From assembly GCF_008271745.1 (NCBI RefSeq), contig NZ_VKKZ01000019.1, positions 62,001 through 126,000 on the forward strand: 64,000 nt of DNA. Direction: 5' to 3'. A program made the position numbers and the translations under genes. Of the stretch, positions 8,601-16,528 are shown piece after piece. Origin of the DNA: Rufibacter glacialis. GTDB lineage: Bacteria; Bacteroidota; Bacteroidia; Cytophagales; Hymenobacteraceae. How positions within the stretch are numbered: the stretch's first letter is position 1; each line of letters begins with the position of its first letter. Below the pieces are notes generated by a model that made no database searches, had not been told where the DNA came from, and was given only the letters and a program-made list of their open reading frames with translations.

Positions 8601-11554
8601 TCCGGCTGGTTCAGTACCCGGGTGAGCCAATACTGGTACTGGGTGTCTTTCCATTGGGTAAGCAGGCTGGCCTCCGTGAGGGCGGTGGCAGCCAGGGTGC
8701 TGTTGGAGAGCACGTAAGGGGTAGCTTTGTCAAAGAGAGAGTACTTCCCCTTGAACGTCTGTTTTTCGCGCATTTTTAGCAAACCAGGCGAAAAATGGTG
8801 GGTGAAATGGGCCTCTGGGGTAAAGGAGATACGGAAACTCCCCAGTGAAACAAATTCCATAAGACTAGGGCGGAAGGGGCCCGCCAAGACCTCGTCATGA
8901 CGGGTGTTGTCAAAAGAAGGCCGGGCCTGCCGGGCATTGGGTAAGGCCTGCACCACCGGGCCTTGTCTGAGGTAGGAGAGCCCCTGGGTGAAGCTCTGTT
9001 CCACGGGTACCAGGTACTGCGCCAGGTTGCCTTGCTCAGCCTCTGAGAAATGCCCTTTGGCGGCCTCTTTGAGCAGGTGCGGCATTTGGTTCTGGTCAAC
9101 GCTCAGGATAAGCTTCTGCCCCTGCTTCAGGTACACGCTGTCTAAAATGATAAGGTGCCTGGCCGTACGGAGTTTCAGGTGATGGTATCCGCTGTCGGTG
9201 GGGAAGGAGTAAGGCGGCACCACATCGGTCCCGGAGAAATATACCGGTACCTCGTTGAGGTAGATAAGGTGCACCGGCACCACCCTCCCCGAGTCTACCA
9301 CGAAAGGGGCAATCTGGGTAAGGCTATCTGCCGCCGGCGCGTAATTGGCGAACAGGCCTTTCTGGGGGTACAGCAACTGATAGTAAGCCAGGCTGTCCAG
9401 GCCCATGGCTTGCCGCCAACTGTTCCACTGCAGCAATTGGCGGCCCTTGTCTGGGCCATTCGCTACTTTAAAGGTGCGATTGCTTTTTCGGCTTCGGTAC
9501 AGCCCAAAGGAGGGCACTGAGGGCGCAGCGGCGTTCTTGAACTTGGAGGTAAGCGCGTACGCGGTGAGGTCTACGTTGGCGGCGGGTTTGCCTTTAGCGT
9601 CTTTCACTTCCAAGGTGAGGTTGGTCTGCTGCCCCGGGTACACCGTGGCCGGGGCCTGCACGGCAATAGCCAGCTCACTTTTCCGGAAAGGTATATTGTA
9701 TTCCTCGCTCTTTACCTGCCCGCCCCATATGTACTGAACCGAGGCATAATACGGTTCCCCAGGAGGAACCCGGCGGGAATAGCTCCATAGAGCGGTCGTG
9801 TCTTGCCCCCGCTCCACCAGCTGGTTGTTCCTGTAGATGAAATACCAGAACGGCAGACGGCGGGGGTTCTGCAGGCTGAGGAAAAGAGAGTCTGCGGTGC
9901 GTTCTGAGAAGAACTGCAGGTTGGCGCTTTCCTGGGGCAAGGATAAGGAGGCGCTCCGTTTCCCGTTGCTGAGTTCATAGGTTCTGGCGTATGGCTGTAA
10001 GGGAAGTAGCGCCGGAAGCTGTACCTGCTGCGTCTGGAATTTCTCGTTTTTGCCATTATAAAGAACCAAGGTAGCCTGCTGCGGCTTGGATTGCTCGCCC
10101 TCCAGGTACTGCGCCAGCACGCTGTCGTTTTTGAGCGTGAGCTGGAAGTGGCCCTCCTCAAAAGAATAACTGCCCCTTACCTGCTTCTCTGCCCGTTCAT
10201 TGCTGGAGTTCAGGAACACCGCCTTCACTTGGTAGTCAACCCGCGCCTTGGGGAAGATGGAAGCCGGTAGTGGGATGATGGTCTCGCCGGTGTTCTCCAA
10301 CGCCTGCCGGTGCACCCACAAGGTGTCCGGTATAAATTGAACGGCATTCTGGCTCTGGCTTACCTGCTTGGTGAGCACGGTTAGTTCCACCCGGGCATCA
10401 GGTAAGGTGAGACCGTTGGCATCGGCACCGCGCAATATTACCTGGTTGGTAGTGCCCAGGAAGTGCTCTTCGCGCTCCAGCCGCAGGGTATAGGTGTTTT
10501 CCTTCAGTTCATAGTCTTCGTAGCGGAAAGAGGTGGAGATGATTTCCTTGTCATCAGATTTCTTTTCCCGCACCAGGTCCAGGCTTACCTGGGTATCCAG
10601 CCTGATTTTAAGGGAATCGTGCAGAACCAGGAAACCTTCATAGGCGCCGGGCCGGTAGGGCTGCAATTGCCCTATTTTTTTAGGCTTGTAATTGACGTAG
10701 ATTTTAGCGGTGAGAGGCTTTTTATACGGCTGGCCGTTTCTCTTCACCACAAACGTCTTGTAGTGCACGGTGTCATTGGGCCGGTACAGGGGCTTGTTGA
10801 GGGCTAGATAACCGCGCTGCTGCCTCTTGTCTTCCCAGTCATAAGGGCGGTAATCTTCCTCAAAAATAGAAAAAGCAGACCTTATCCAGCCCTGTGGTTC
10901 ATGGTACTTAAGAGTTTGCACCACATCCCTGAACGGGCTCCACAGGTAGGAAACAGGCCTGCGGAACAAAACCTTTTCCCAGAGCGGCAGGGCATAGGTG
11001 AGTTTTTTATTTTCAGGGTCAAGGGGCACATAGAAGGTGAACCCTGCCTGCGTCACCGAAAGCAGGCCGCTTCTCTTGTGGCCGGCCAACCGGTAGCTTT
11101 GGGAGGCGGCATCAAACGGGATTTTCCGGTTCCTTATTTTCACCTGGGCATCAGGTATATTATTGCCTAACGTATCATACAACACCACTGCCAGGTCTAC
11201 GTGGTTCTTGAGCAACTGCAACTGGGTGTGGACTACGCTGGTGAGCGAGTACTCCAAGTCTGGCCCGGAGGTGTGGGTGTACAGGTAATGCCCCTGCGGC
11301 AACCGCTTTGCGTAAGGCTGATGGGTAGGGAAGGAATCTACCTTAGTATGGAAGAAGCTCTGCCGGACAGTCTGCATCCCTTTTTCATACAACTGTCTGG
11401 CCTCGCCATCAGAAAGTTTATAGAGGTAAGTGTAGTAACTGGTGGTGCGGGCGTTGGCCAAATCCCGCTGGGCAAAGGCATTGAGGGGGAGCAGCAGATA
11501 CCCTATATAGAACAGAAAGAGGAGACGCGTGCGTTGGCAGGGGAGCAGAGGCAT
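5678..11554 (-). CDS. Alpha-2-macroglobulin-like protein with inserted CarboxypepD_reg and TonB-plug-like domains
   Basis: The ATG at 11554 begins a good signal peptide (MPLLPCQRTRLLFLF...LNAFAQ); a TTG at 11668 would only add a poor N-terminus. The protein has 1958 residues. An MG2-type macroglobulin domain lies near 250-350 (LNKPLYRPNDTV). A carboxypeptidase-regulatory domain and a TonB plug-like segment fill about 1130-1305 (VRGRVLDKGTDEALPAV; LQEVVVTGFGTQ; IIVDGMPF; GVVIITTKKG). The central A2M domain follows near 1335-1400 (GDVTSWKAHVLAMDG), then a helical thioester-type domain with WCNEQ near 1534. The CxEQ pattern suggests a thioester could form. Homologues are periplasmic or surface protease traps; the plug insertion, with no barrel, is unusual. 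Confidence 0.82.
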   Translation of the reverse strand: MPLLPCQRTRLLFLFYIGYLLLPLNAFAQRDLANARTTSYYTYLYKLSDGEARQLYEKGMQTVRQSFFHTKVDSFPTHQPYAKRLPQGHYLYTHTSGPDLEYSLTSVVHTQLQLLKNHVDLAVVLYDTLGNNIPDAQVKIRNRKIPFDAASQSYRLAGHKRSGLLSVTQAGFTFYVPLDPENKKLTYALPLWEKVLFRRPVSYLWSPFRDVVQTLKYHEPQGWIRSAFSIFEEDYRPYDWEDKRQQRGYLALNKPLYRPNDTVHYKTFVVKRNGQPYKKPLTAKIYVNYKPKKIGQLQPYRPGAYEGFLVLHDSLKIRLDTQVSLDLVREKKSDDKEIISTSFRYEDYELKENTYTLRLEREEHFLGTTNQVILRGADANGLTLPDARVELTVLTKQVSQSQNAVQFIPDTLWVHRQALENTGETIIPLPASIFPKARVDYQVKAVFLNSSNERAEKQVRGSYSFEEGHFQLTLKNDSVLAQYLEGEQSKPQQATLVLYNGKNEKFQTQQVQLPALLPLQPYARTYELSNGKRSASLSLPQESANLQFFSERTADSLFLSLQNPRRLPFWYFIYRNNQLVERGQDTTALWSYSRRVPPGEPYYASVQYIWGGQVKSEEYNIPFRKSELAIAVQAPATVYPGQQTNLTLEVKDAKGKPAANVDLTAYALTSKFKNAAAPSVPSFGLYRSRKSNRTFKVANGPDKGRQLLQWNSWRQAMGLDSLAYYQLLYPQKGLFANYAPAADSLTQIAPFVVDSGRVVPVHLIYLNEVPVYFSGTDVVPPYSFPTDSGYHHLKLRTARHLIILDSVYLKQGQKLILSVDQNQMPHLLKEAAKGHFSEAEQGNLAQYLVPVEQSFTQGLSYLRQGPVVQALPNARQARPSFDNTRHDEVLAGPFRPSLMEFVSLGSFRISFTPEAHFTHHFSPGLLKMREKQTFKGKYSLFDKATPYVLSNSTLAATALTEASLLTQWKDTQYQYWLTRVLNQPEPRTEPGFGRLQWHLDTTIQKSPQFVFLYPPKAATQQVLMYRGSQTLLHQIAPGQYKLVLLFADHSHLSTLVTMKPNGVLRLYLSKAQLQQASSETRALEKYLQNSVERLLRNDPNAVSFLNPAPSSGNSSPSVSYGGSANFHNHVRGRVLDKGTDEALPAVTVQVKGTNVAVATDVEGYFAIDAPANGILVFSFIGYVHQEVPVRGSSRLEVKLPADARQLQEVVVTGFGTQSRSNLTGAVATVLQGKVAGVRIRGASSIQGNTQPLIIVDGMPFSGNLADLEANAIASSTTLKAAEATALYGAAAANGVVIITTKKGQAEAAQQPLLAGAETDAAASIRSYFSDYAFWQPRLVTDKQGKVTFPVTFPGDVTSWKAHVLAMDGNRRSGQASTEIRSFKAMMATLSGPRFLIEGDQTQIIGKAVNYLPDTASVQTRFAFNGKALREQNLKLGRVYTDTVLVQAPTVAPDSVELLFSLRQGSGFSDGERRHICVYKKGVLERKGQFLSLPVDTTFTLTFDPAKGPVRFYAQSDLLQVMLDEIKALHRYEYWCNEQAASKLKGLLWEKRIQAVLGKPFEHDRMVRRLVRHLEKTQKQDGTWSWWENGPAYLWITHHVTEALVMARQEGYSTSFKKEPLIAFLTFHVEKKDTPDKIRALEILQKLEANVDFPAYMAKLEKQPNPALEDQLRLTRLRQKLQLPAPLDTLQHYRRTTTLGGLHWGEDKFSLFDNHISNTLLAYEILKASGGHERDLVKIQAFLLNERRTGYWRNTYESARILETLLPDLVKEKGQTAENRLFLTAGGVNTTLKKFPVDTTFTSTQPLTIQKQGSLALYLTAYQNEWIAQPARVDKDFVVRTSFAHTKQAKATLTAGKPVEMEVEIEVKADASYVMIEVPIPAGCTYDTKASWGRHEAHREYFRHKVSIFSNHLSKGKYTFTIQLLPRYKGTYTLNPAKAELMYFPTFFGREGVKEVDVK

Positions 11555-11698
11555 GAAGGCTGTTTTTGTCTTAATATAGTGAAAAAGCAGTATTTTACTA
11601 TGTTCGGCTCGCGTCCCGGAGGCTGTTTCTTGGCAGATTCCCAGAAAATGGCCGGTAAATAGAACCAAGAGGGGATTGGGTTTAATGCAGATTCTTCG

Positions 11699-11729
11699 TT
11701 TGGATGGGTGGCAAAAAAGCCTAATTTTG
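11699..11729 (+). promoter_or_regulatory. Bacteroidetes-type promoter of sucD
   Basis: TTTG (11699-11702), a 19-base spacer and TAATTTTG (11722-11729) match the Bacteroidetes -33 TTTG and -7 TAnnTTTG consensus exactly. It ends 46 bases before the sucD start. Confidence 0.75.
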
Positions 11730-11775
11730 CGTACAGTTTAACGAGAGCGTACATCTTTCACATAATCCACTACAC

Positions 11776-12666
11776 ATGAGTGTTTTAGTAAATAAAGATT
11801 CCAAAGTGATTGTGCAGGGCTTCACCGGCTCAGAGGGTTCTTTCCACGCACAGCAGATGATTGAATATGGCACCAACGTGGTAGGCGGTGTAACCCCGGG
11901 CAAAGGCGGTTCCACGCACCTGGATCGTCCGGTGTTCAACACCGTGGCCGAGGCCGTAGAGAAAGCCGGTGCCAACGTGTCTATCATTTTTGTGCCGCCG
12001 GCGTTTGCCGCCGATGCCATCATGGAAGCCGCCGATGCCGGGATAGAAGTGATTGTGTGCATCACCGAGGGTATTCCGGTGAAAGACATGGTTGCCGCTA
12101 AGAACTACATCAAGAACAGAGCCGTGACCCTGATTGGGCCAAACTGCCCGGGTGTGATCACCCCAGGCGAGGCGAAAGTAGGCATCATGCCTGGTTTCGT
12201 ATTCAAGCCAGGTAGAATCGGGATTGTGTCTAAGTCTGGTACCTTGACCTATGAGGCCGCTGACCAGATTGTGAAAGCCGGTTTGGGTATCTCTACCGCC
12301 ATTGGTATTGGAGGGGACCCCATCATTGGCACGCCTACCAAAAACGCCGTGGAACTGTTGATGGAAGACCCAGAAACTGATGCTATTGTGATGATTGGTG
12401 AGATTGGCGGTAACTACGAGGCGGTAGCCGCGGAGTATATCCGGGCCACGGGCAACAAGAAGCCAGTAGTGGGCTTCATTGCCGGTCAGACGGCTCCGGC
12501 CGGCCGTAGAATGGGTCACGCCGGTGCCATCATCGGCGGAGCCGATGATACTGCCGCCGCAAAAATGCGCATCATGCGCGAGAACGGCATCCACGTGGTA
12601 GACTCTCCCGCTGAAATTGGCGAGACCATGGTAAGAGTACTGCAAGGCGAGACAACCAACGCATAG
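11776..12666 (+). CDS. sucD: Succinate-CoA ligase (ADP-forming) subunit alpha
   Basis: The 296-residue protein is a full-length SucD. It makes or cleaves succinyl-CoA with coupled nucleotide phosphorylation in the TCA cycle, together with SucC. The CoA-binding Rossmann region starts at [11 protein letters not shown] (12-22), and GPNCPG lies near 121-126. The phospho-histidine lies in [13 protein letters not shown], at His248. No sucC is adjacent, which is common in Bacteroidota where the two subunits are unlinked. It has its own promoter and a strong terminator, so it is a single-gene transcription unit. Confidence 0.96.
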   Translation: MSVLVNKDSKVIVQGFTGSEGSFHAQQMIEYGTNVVGGVTPGKGGSTHLDRPVFNTVAEAVEKAGANVSIIFVPPAFAADAIMEAADAGIEVIVCITEGIPVKDMVAAKNYIKNRAVTLIGPNCPGVITPGEAKVGIMPGFVFKPGRIGIVSKSGTLTYEAADQIVKAGLGISTAIGIGGDPIIGTPTKNAVELLMEDPETDAIVMIGEIGGNYEAVAAEYIRATGNKKPVVGFIAGQTAPAGRRMGHAGAIIGGADDTAAAKMRIMRENGIHVVDSPAEIGETMVRVLQGETTNA

Positions 12667-12688
12667 GTTCCTCCTCTTATTTGATATG

Positions 12689-12720
12689 AAAAAGGCGGCC
12701 CCGCAAAGGGCCGCCTTTTT
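12689..12720 (+). terminator. Rho-independent terminator after sucD
   Basis: The 13-bp stem AAAAAGGCGGCCC / GGGCCGCCTTTTT with loop CGCAAA begins 22 bases after the sucD stop and ends in a T-run. Confidence 0.93.
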
Positions 12721-12826
12721 ATTTTCAGGGTATGGCAGGTTCCGGGTTTTCAGACGGTCTCCTAGTTTGGAATTCTATTTAGTAGCCTTAATTGTTTGCC
12801 TGTGGCACCATTTGCTGAAAGAAAAT

Positions 12827-12880
12827 GCCCCTGCTGCTTTCGGGCTGGTTTTCTAAAACCAGCCCGAAAGCAGCAGGGGC
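12827..12880 (-). terminator. Long perfect hairpin (26-bp arms) after the GH20 gene; palindrome-family core
   Basis: The arms at 12827-12852 and 12855-12880 are perfectly complementary around a two-base tip. The inner part (TTTCGGGCTGGTTTTCT, AAAACCAGCCCGAAA) is the family palindrome in intact form. It lies 73 bases past the stop of the minus-strand GH20 gene and could serve as its terminator. Confidence 0.8.
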
Positions 12881-12952
12881 AAATCAAGAGTTGGTTTTGC
12901 TTACAGGCTCCTATGGCTGGAAGGCCCTTGGTAGCAGGCAAGCCAATAAACG

Positions 12953-14623
12953 TTACCTGCCACCCACGGCCGGCGTGGCGGCGGGGGCTTTCTCGTGGTA
13001 TCTGGAGTAGTTCACTTTCAGGTTGTCCAGGTGCTTGAGGTTTTGCTCCAGGCGCAACCTGAAATCTGCGTAGTCTTTCTGGGTTAGCGGGGTCCAGGCA
13101 ACTTCAGCTAAGGCGCAGGCGCGCGGGAAGGTCATGCTTTCGGCGTGCTCCTGGGTAGGGATGTACTCCGTCCAGAGATTGGCCTGGACGCCCAGCACAT
13201 GCTTGGCCTCCTCAGGGGTGAGAACGGCCGGAACGGGATTGTAGGAGTACACCTTCTCCAGGGGCAGGAAGCCGCCAATGGCCTGGGGCTCTACTTTTAG
13301 GTTCTCTTTGGTCTGGTAATGGTCAAAATACAGGTGCGTATTGGGGGTCATAATCACGTCGTGCTTCTGCTTGGCCGCCGCAATCCCGCCTTTCTCGCCG
13401 CGCCAACTCATCACGGTGGCATTGGGGGCCAGACCGCCTTCCAGAATCTCATCCCAGCCAATGATGGCGCGGCCTTTGGAGTTCAGGAACTTTTCCATGC
13501 GCTGGATGAAATAGCTCTGCAACTCGTGCTCGTCTTTGAGGCCTTCGCGCTTGATGACCTCCTGTGCCTTGGCAGATTTCTTCCAGACATCCTTGGGCGC
13601 CTCGTCGCCGCCTATGTGGATGTACTTGCTGGGGAAGATGGCCATTACCTCGGTGAGCACGTCTTCCAGGAACTTAAAGGTGACCTCGTTGGGGCAATAG
13701 ATGTCTTTGAAAACGCCCCAGGTACCCGATACCTGGTAGGTGGAGTCTTTGCAGCCCAGCTCAGGGTAGGCCGCCAGCGCCGCCAACGAATGGCCCGGCA
13801 TCTCAATCTCCGGAATCACGGTGATGAAACGGGCCTGGGCATAGGCCACCAGGTCTTTCAGTTCTTCCTGGGTGTAATAGCCGCCGTGCGGTTTGCCGTC
13901 AAATCCTTTATCCGTGTCGCGGCGGTGGCCCACCTTGGTTTCCTTGCGCCACGCGGAAATCTCCTGCAGCTTGGGGTATTTCTTGATTTCAATGCGCCAG
14001 CCCTGGTCTTCCGTGAGGTGGAAGTGCAGGGTGTTGATTTTGTAGAAGGCCAGCAGGTCAATGTATTTCTTGACAAAGCTGATGGGCTGGAAATGGCGGG
14101 CCACGTCCAGCATCAGGCCGCGGTACGCGAAGCGCGGGGCATCCTCAATGCTGACGGCTGGTATCTTGAAGCTCTTTTGGCCGGAGTTCTTGGTTTCAAT
14201 GGCGGCGGGCATGAGCTGGCGCAGGGTCTGGATGGCCAGGAACGCTCCCTTGGCGGTCTTCGCCGTCACGGTCACTTTCTTGGGGGTCACCTCCAGTTGG
14301 TAGCCTTCCTCATTGGCAATGCTGGGGTCTAACCGGAAGGAGATGGTGTTCTTCTTGTCTTTGGTGCCGTAGCCCAGCTTGTACCCGGCGGAGGTCTCTA
14401 CCAGGTCCACCAGGAAATCAGTGGCGGTTTTCAGGTCAGGGGCGTTGCTTCCCAGCAGCACCTGCGTCTTGGGGCCCAGTTGGAACTCGCCTTTGGCAGG
14501 CGTCAGTTTCACGGGCTTGGGGATGATGGCGTAGCGGGCGGCGTCTTGGGCCTGGGTGGCCAGGCTAAGCAGGAAAAACCCGGTTAGCAGGAGCAGGCGC
14601 CTGGGGAGTAAGTTTGTTAGCAT
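12953..14623 (-). CDS. Secreted GH20 beta-N-acetylhexosaminidase
   Basis: The 556-residue protein has a signal peptide (MLTNLLPRRLLLLTGFFLL, cleaved after TQA). A GH20b-type N-terminal domain follows, then the GH20 barrel starting near PRFAYRGLMLDVARHFQP. HFHLTEDQGWR is an active-site strand, and IHIGGDEAPKD carries the catalytic Asp-Glu pair near residues 337-338. The family releases terminal GlcNAc or GalNAc from chitooligosaccharides, glycans or muropeptides through substrate-assisted catalysis. It lacks the CHB_HEX domain found in the second GH20 at 57183. It starts 19 bases after the SGNH hydrolase gene, so the two are probably co-transcribed. Confidence 0.93.
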   Translation of the reverse strand: MLTNLLPRRLLLLTGFFLLSLATQAQDAARYAIIPKPVKLTPAKGEFQLGPKTQVLLGSNAPDLKTATDFLVDLVETSAGYKLGYGTKDKKNTISFRLDPSIANEEGYQLEVTPKKVTVTAKTAKGAFLAIQTLRQLMPAAIETKNSGQKSFKIPAVSIEDAPRFAYRGLMLDVARHFQPISFVKKYIDLLAFYKINTLHFHLTEDQGWRIEIKKYPKLQEISAWRKETKVGHRRDTDKGFDGKPHGGYYTQEELKDLVAYAQARFITVIPEIEMPGHSLAALAAYPELGCKDSTYQVSGTWGVFKDIYCPNEVTFKFLEDVLTEVMAIFPSKYIHIGGDEAPKDVWKKSAKAQEVIKREGLKDEHELQSYFIQRMEKFLNSKGRAIIGWDEILEGGLAPNATVMSWRGEKGGIAAAKQKHDVIMTPNTHLYFDHYQTKENLKVEPQAIGGFLPLEKVYSYNPVPAVLTPEEAKHVLGVQANLWTEYIPTQEHAESMTFPRACALAEVAWTPLTQKDYADFRLRLEQNLKHLDNLKVNYSRYHEKAPAATPAVGGR

Positions 14624-14642
14624 GATGGAAGGGGGTTATAGG

Positions 14643-15338
14643 TTATTTCAGATAGTTGCCTTTTTTCAACACCTCCACCCATTTCTGGTAGCCGGCCACG
14701 GTGAGGTGCAGCCCGTCATGGGTGTATTCGCTGACCAGTTTCTTGTTCTGGTCCAGGAAATGCGGGTAGAGGTCAACCACCTCAATCTTCTCTTTCTTGG
14801 CCAGGTCTTTCAGGGCGTTGTTCACCCACAGGATGTGCTCTTCTTTGTGGTAGTGGTTCTTGAACTTGCCAAACGACTCATTGGTGGGCAGCAGGGTCTG
14901 GAAGTAAATCTTTGTCTTGGGCGAGCCAGCCTTGATGCGCGAAATCATCTTCTGGTAGTTGGCCAAAATGACCTGGTCCGGCACGTTGCGGGAGATGTCA
15001 TTGATTCCGATGAGGATGAACACTTTGGCCGGTTTGCCTTCAATGACCTCGTGGAGCCGCTCCAGCACCCCAAAAGTGATATCACCGGAGATGCCGCGGT
15101 TCTTCGCCTGGGGCATGCCCAGGAGCTCGGCCCAGTCGGTGTTGGCGGTAAGGCTATTGCCCAGGAAGATGATGTCTTTGGAAGAGTTAGGGTAAGACTG
15201 GAACTGCTGCACCTTTAAATCAAAGCTGCCTGGGCGGTAGGTGCTGTCCCATTTGGCCGGCTGAGCGGGAGCCTGCGCCTGGGCCTGGGAAAAGAAAGCG
15301 AACGTTGCGGCCACGAGGGCACCTCTTACAAGTTTCAT
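14643..15338 (-). CDS. Secreted SGNH/GDSL hydrolase
   Basis: A 231-residue protein with a signal peptide (MKLVRGALVAATFAFFSQAQAQ). SGNH blocks are clear: IIFLGNSLT (Ser), NRGISGD (Gly), LIGINDISR (Asn) and THDGLHLT (Asp/His). It resembles the PAF-acetylhydrolase-like group, often acting as acetyl esterases on glycans. Placed 19 bases upstream of the GH20 hexosaminidase, it may deacetylate the same amino-sugar substrate; that role is inferred from context only. Confidence 0.87.
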   Translation of the reverse strand: MKLVRGALVAATFAFFSQAQAQAPAQPAKWDSTYRPGSFDLKVQQFQSYPNSSKDIIFLGNSLTANTDWAELLGMPQAKNRGISGDITFGVLERLHEVIEGKPAKVFILIGINDISRNVPDQVILANYQKMISRIKAGSPKTKIYFQTLLPTNESFGKFKNHYHKEEHILWVNNALKDLAKKEKIEVVDLYPHFLDQNKKLVSEYTHDGLHLTVAGYQKWVEVLKKGNYLK

Positions 15339-15379
15339 GGGGTTGGAATTCTGGTTGGGGTGAGGATATAGTTTTCAAG

Positions 15380-15420
15380 CCTGTTTAGAACCCGTTTTCT
15401 GAGAATCAGGCCTTAAACGC
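15380..15420. repeat. Intergenic ~40-bp imperfect palindrome (family copy)
   Basis: CCTGTTTAGAACCCGTTTTC then TGAGAATCAGGCCTTAAACGC. It occupies the gap between the GDPD stop and the SGNH hydrolase start. Confidence 0.55.
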
Positions 15421-15425
15421 TTAGC

Positions 15426-16334
15426 TTATTGCTGGGCGAACAGGTTGGGGTAATCTGAGATGATGCCGTCCACGCCCAGGGCCTTCAGCTTGGTCATCAG
15501 CTCGGCGGTGTTCACCGTCCAGGGAATCACTTTGATGCCGCGGTCATGGCAGGCTTTCACCAGTTCAGCAGTTACCATTTTATGGGCGGGGCTGTAGATG
15601 ACCGGCGTGAAGCCCAATTCCGTCAGGTTCTCGGCTACGGTCTTTTTGTTGTCTACCAGAAACGAGGTGCGTACGTGCGGGTATTTCTTGTGCAGCACCT
15701 GCAGCGGGCGCACGTCAAACGACTGGATGACCACGTACGGGGCAATGCCTTTCTTCTCAATCACCTGCATCATGGCCTTCACGAATTCCTCTGAGGCGGG
15801 GTGCAGTTTATTGTCGCCGGCTACCTTAGATTTCACCTCAATGTTGTAGAACACCTGCGGCTTGCCGGTGGTCTTGAGATACGTCTGCACCGAATCAATC
15901 AGGTCTGCCAGGCGCGGGATGTAGGTTTTGACCAGTTGCTGCTCCGGATAAGCGCTGTAGCGCTTGGTGCCCAGCTCAAAAGCCTTCACCTGGGCATAAT
16001 CCATCTGGTAGACGATGTGTTTTTTGGCGTCCTCGGTGGGGATGTCTTTGCCGTCTGGAGTGCGGGCGTACAAGGGGTTGATGTGCGGGTCATGCGTTAC
16101 CACCACCTGGCCGTCTCTGGTCACGTGGCAGTCCATCTCCAGGGTAGTCACGCCCAGGTCAATGGCCTTGCGCATGGCCGGGATGGAATTCTCGGGCATG
16201 AGGCCGCGGGCCCCGCGGTGGCCTTCGGTGCCAAAGGCGGGCAACGGCGGAAGCTGCTGGGTCAGGGACTGGGCGCTTTTGCAGCCAACTACCAGGGCAG
16301 CGCTGAAAAGAAGGGCGGAAACGGTTTTTTTCAT
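15426..16334 (-). CDS. Glycerophosphodiester phosphodiesterase (lipoprotein)
   Basis: The 302-residue protein starts with a lipoprotein signal (MKKTVSALLFSAALVVGC). A GDPD TIM barrel follows: GHRGARGLMPENS, TLEMDCHVTRDGQ with the metal-binding Glu and Asp, and THDPHINPL. The C-terminal strand is DGIISDYPNLF. The family hydrolyses glycerophosphodiesters to glycerol-3-phosphate and an alcohol. Lipidation puts it outside the cytoplasm, where it could supply glycerol-3-phosphate to the GlpT transporter encoded 11 kb upstream in the same minus-strand block. Confidence 0.92.
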   Translation of the reverse strand: MKKTVSALLFSAALVVGCKSAQSLTQQLPPLPAFGTEGHRGARGLMPENSIPAMRKAIDLGVTTLEMDCHVTRDGQVVVTHDPHINPLYARTPDGKDIPTEDAKKHIVYQMDYAQVKAFELGTKRYSAYPEQQLVKTYIPRLADLIDSVQTYLKTTGKPQVFYNIEVKSKVAGDNKLHPASEEFVKAMMQVIEKKGIAPYVVIQSFDVRPLQVLHKKYPHVRTSFLVDNKKTVAENLTELGFTPVIYSPAHKMVTAELVKACHDRGIKVIPWTVNTAELMTKLKALGVDGIISDYPNLFAQQ

Positions 16335-16435
16335 ATTTGTAAGAGCAGGTGTTGTCTTTTAATGGCTAATTAGAGTCAAAGTTCCCTAATAAGAAAGGGT
16401 GTAAGTTACGCTTTGCCAAAGCCCATGGCCATTTA

Positions 16436-16470
16436 CCCATCCCTGCCGTCCAAAGAAAGGCAGGGATGGG
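16436..16470 (-). terminator. Hairpin after the phosphoesterase gene
   Basis: The 12-bp perfect stem CCCATCCCTGCC / GGCAGGGATGGG with an 11-base loop lies 59 bases past the stop of the minus-strand phosphoesterase. A T-run flanks it only on the plus-strand side. Confidence 0.65.
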
Positions 16471-16528
16471 CTGTTTTTGCGGATAGATCGTCACAAATCA
16501 GCAGTGCATACCTCAACAGAGACAAAGG

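Noticed and set aside
11555-11668. N-terminal extension of the macroglobulin-like protein from TTG 11668
   Set aside because: The added 38 residues precede and hide a normal signal peptide that starts at the ATG at 11554.
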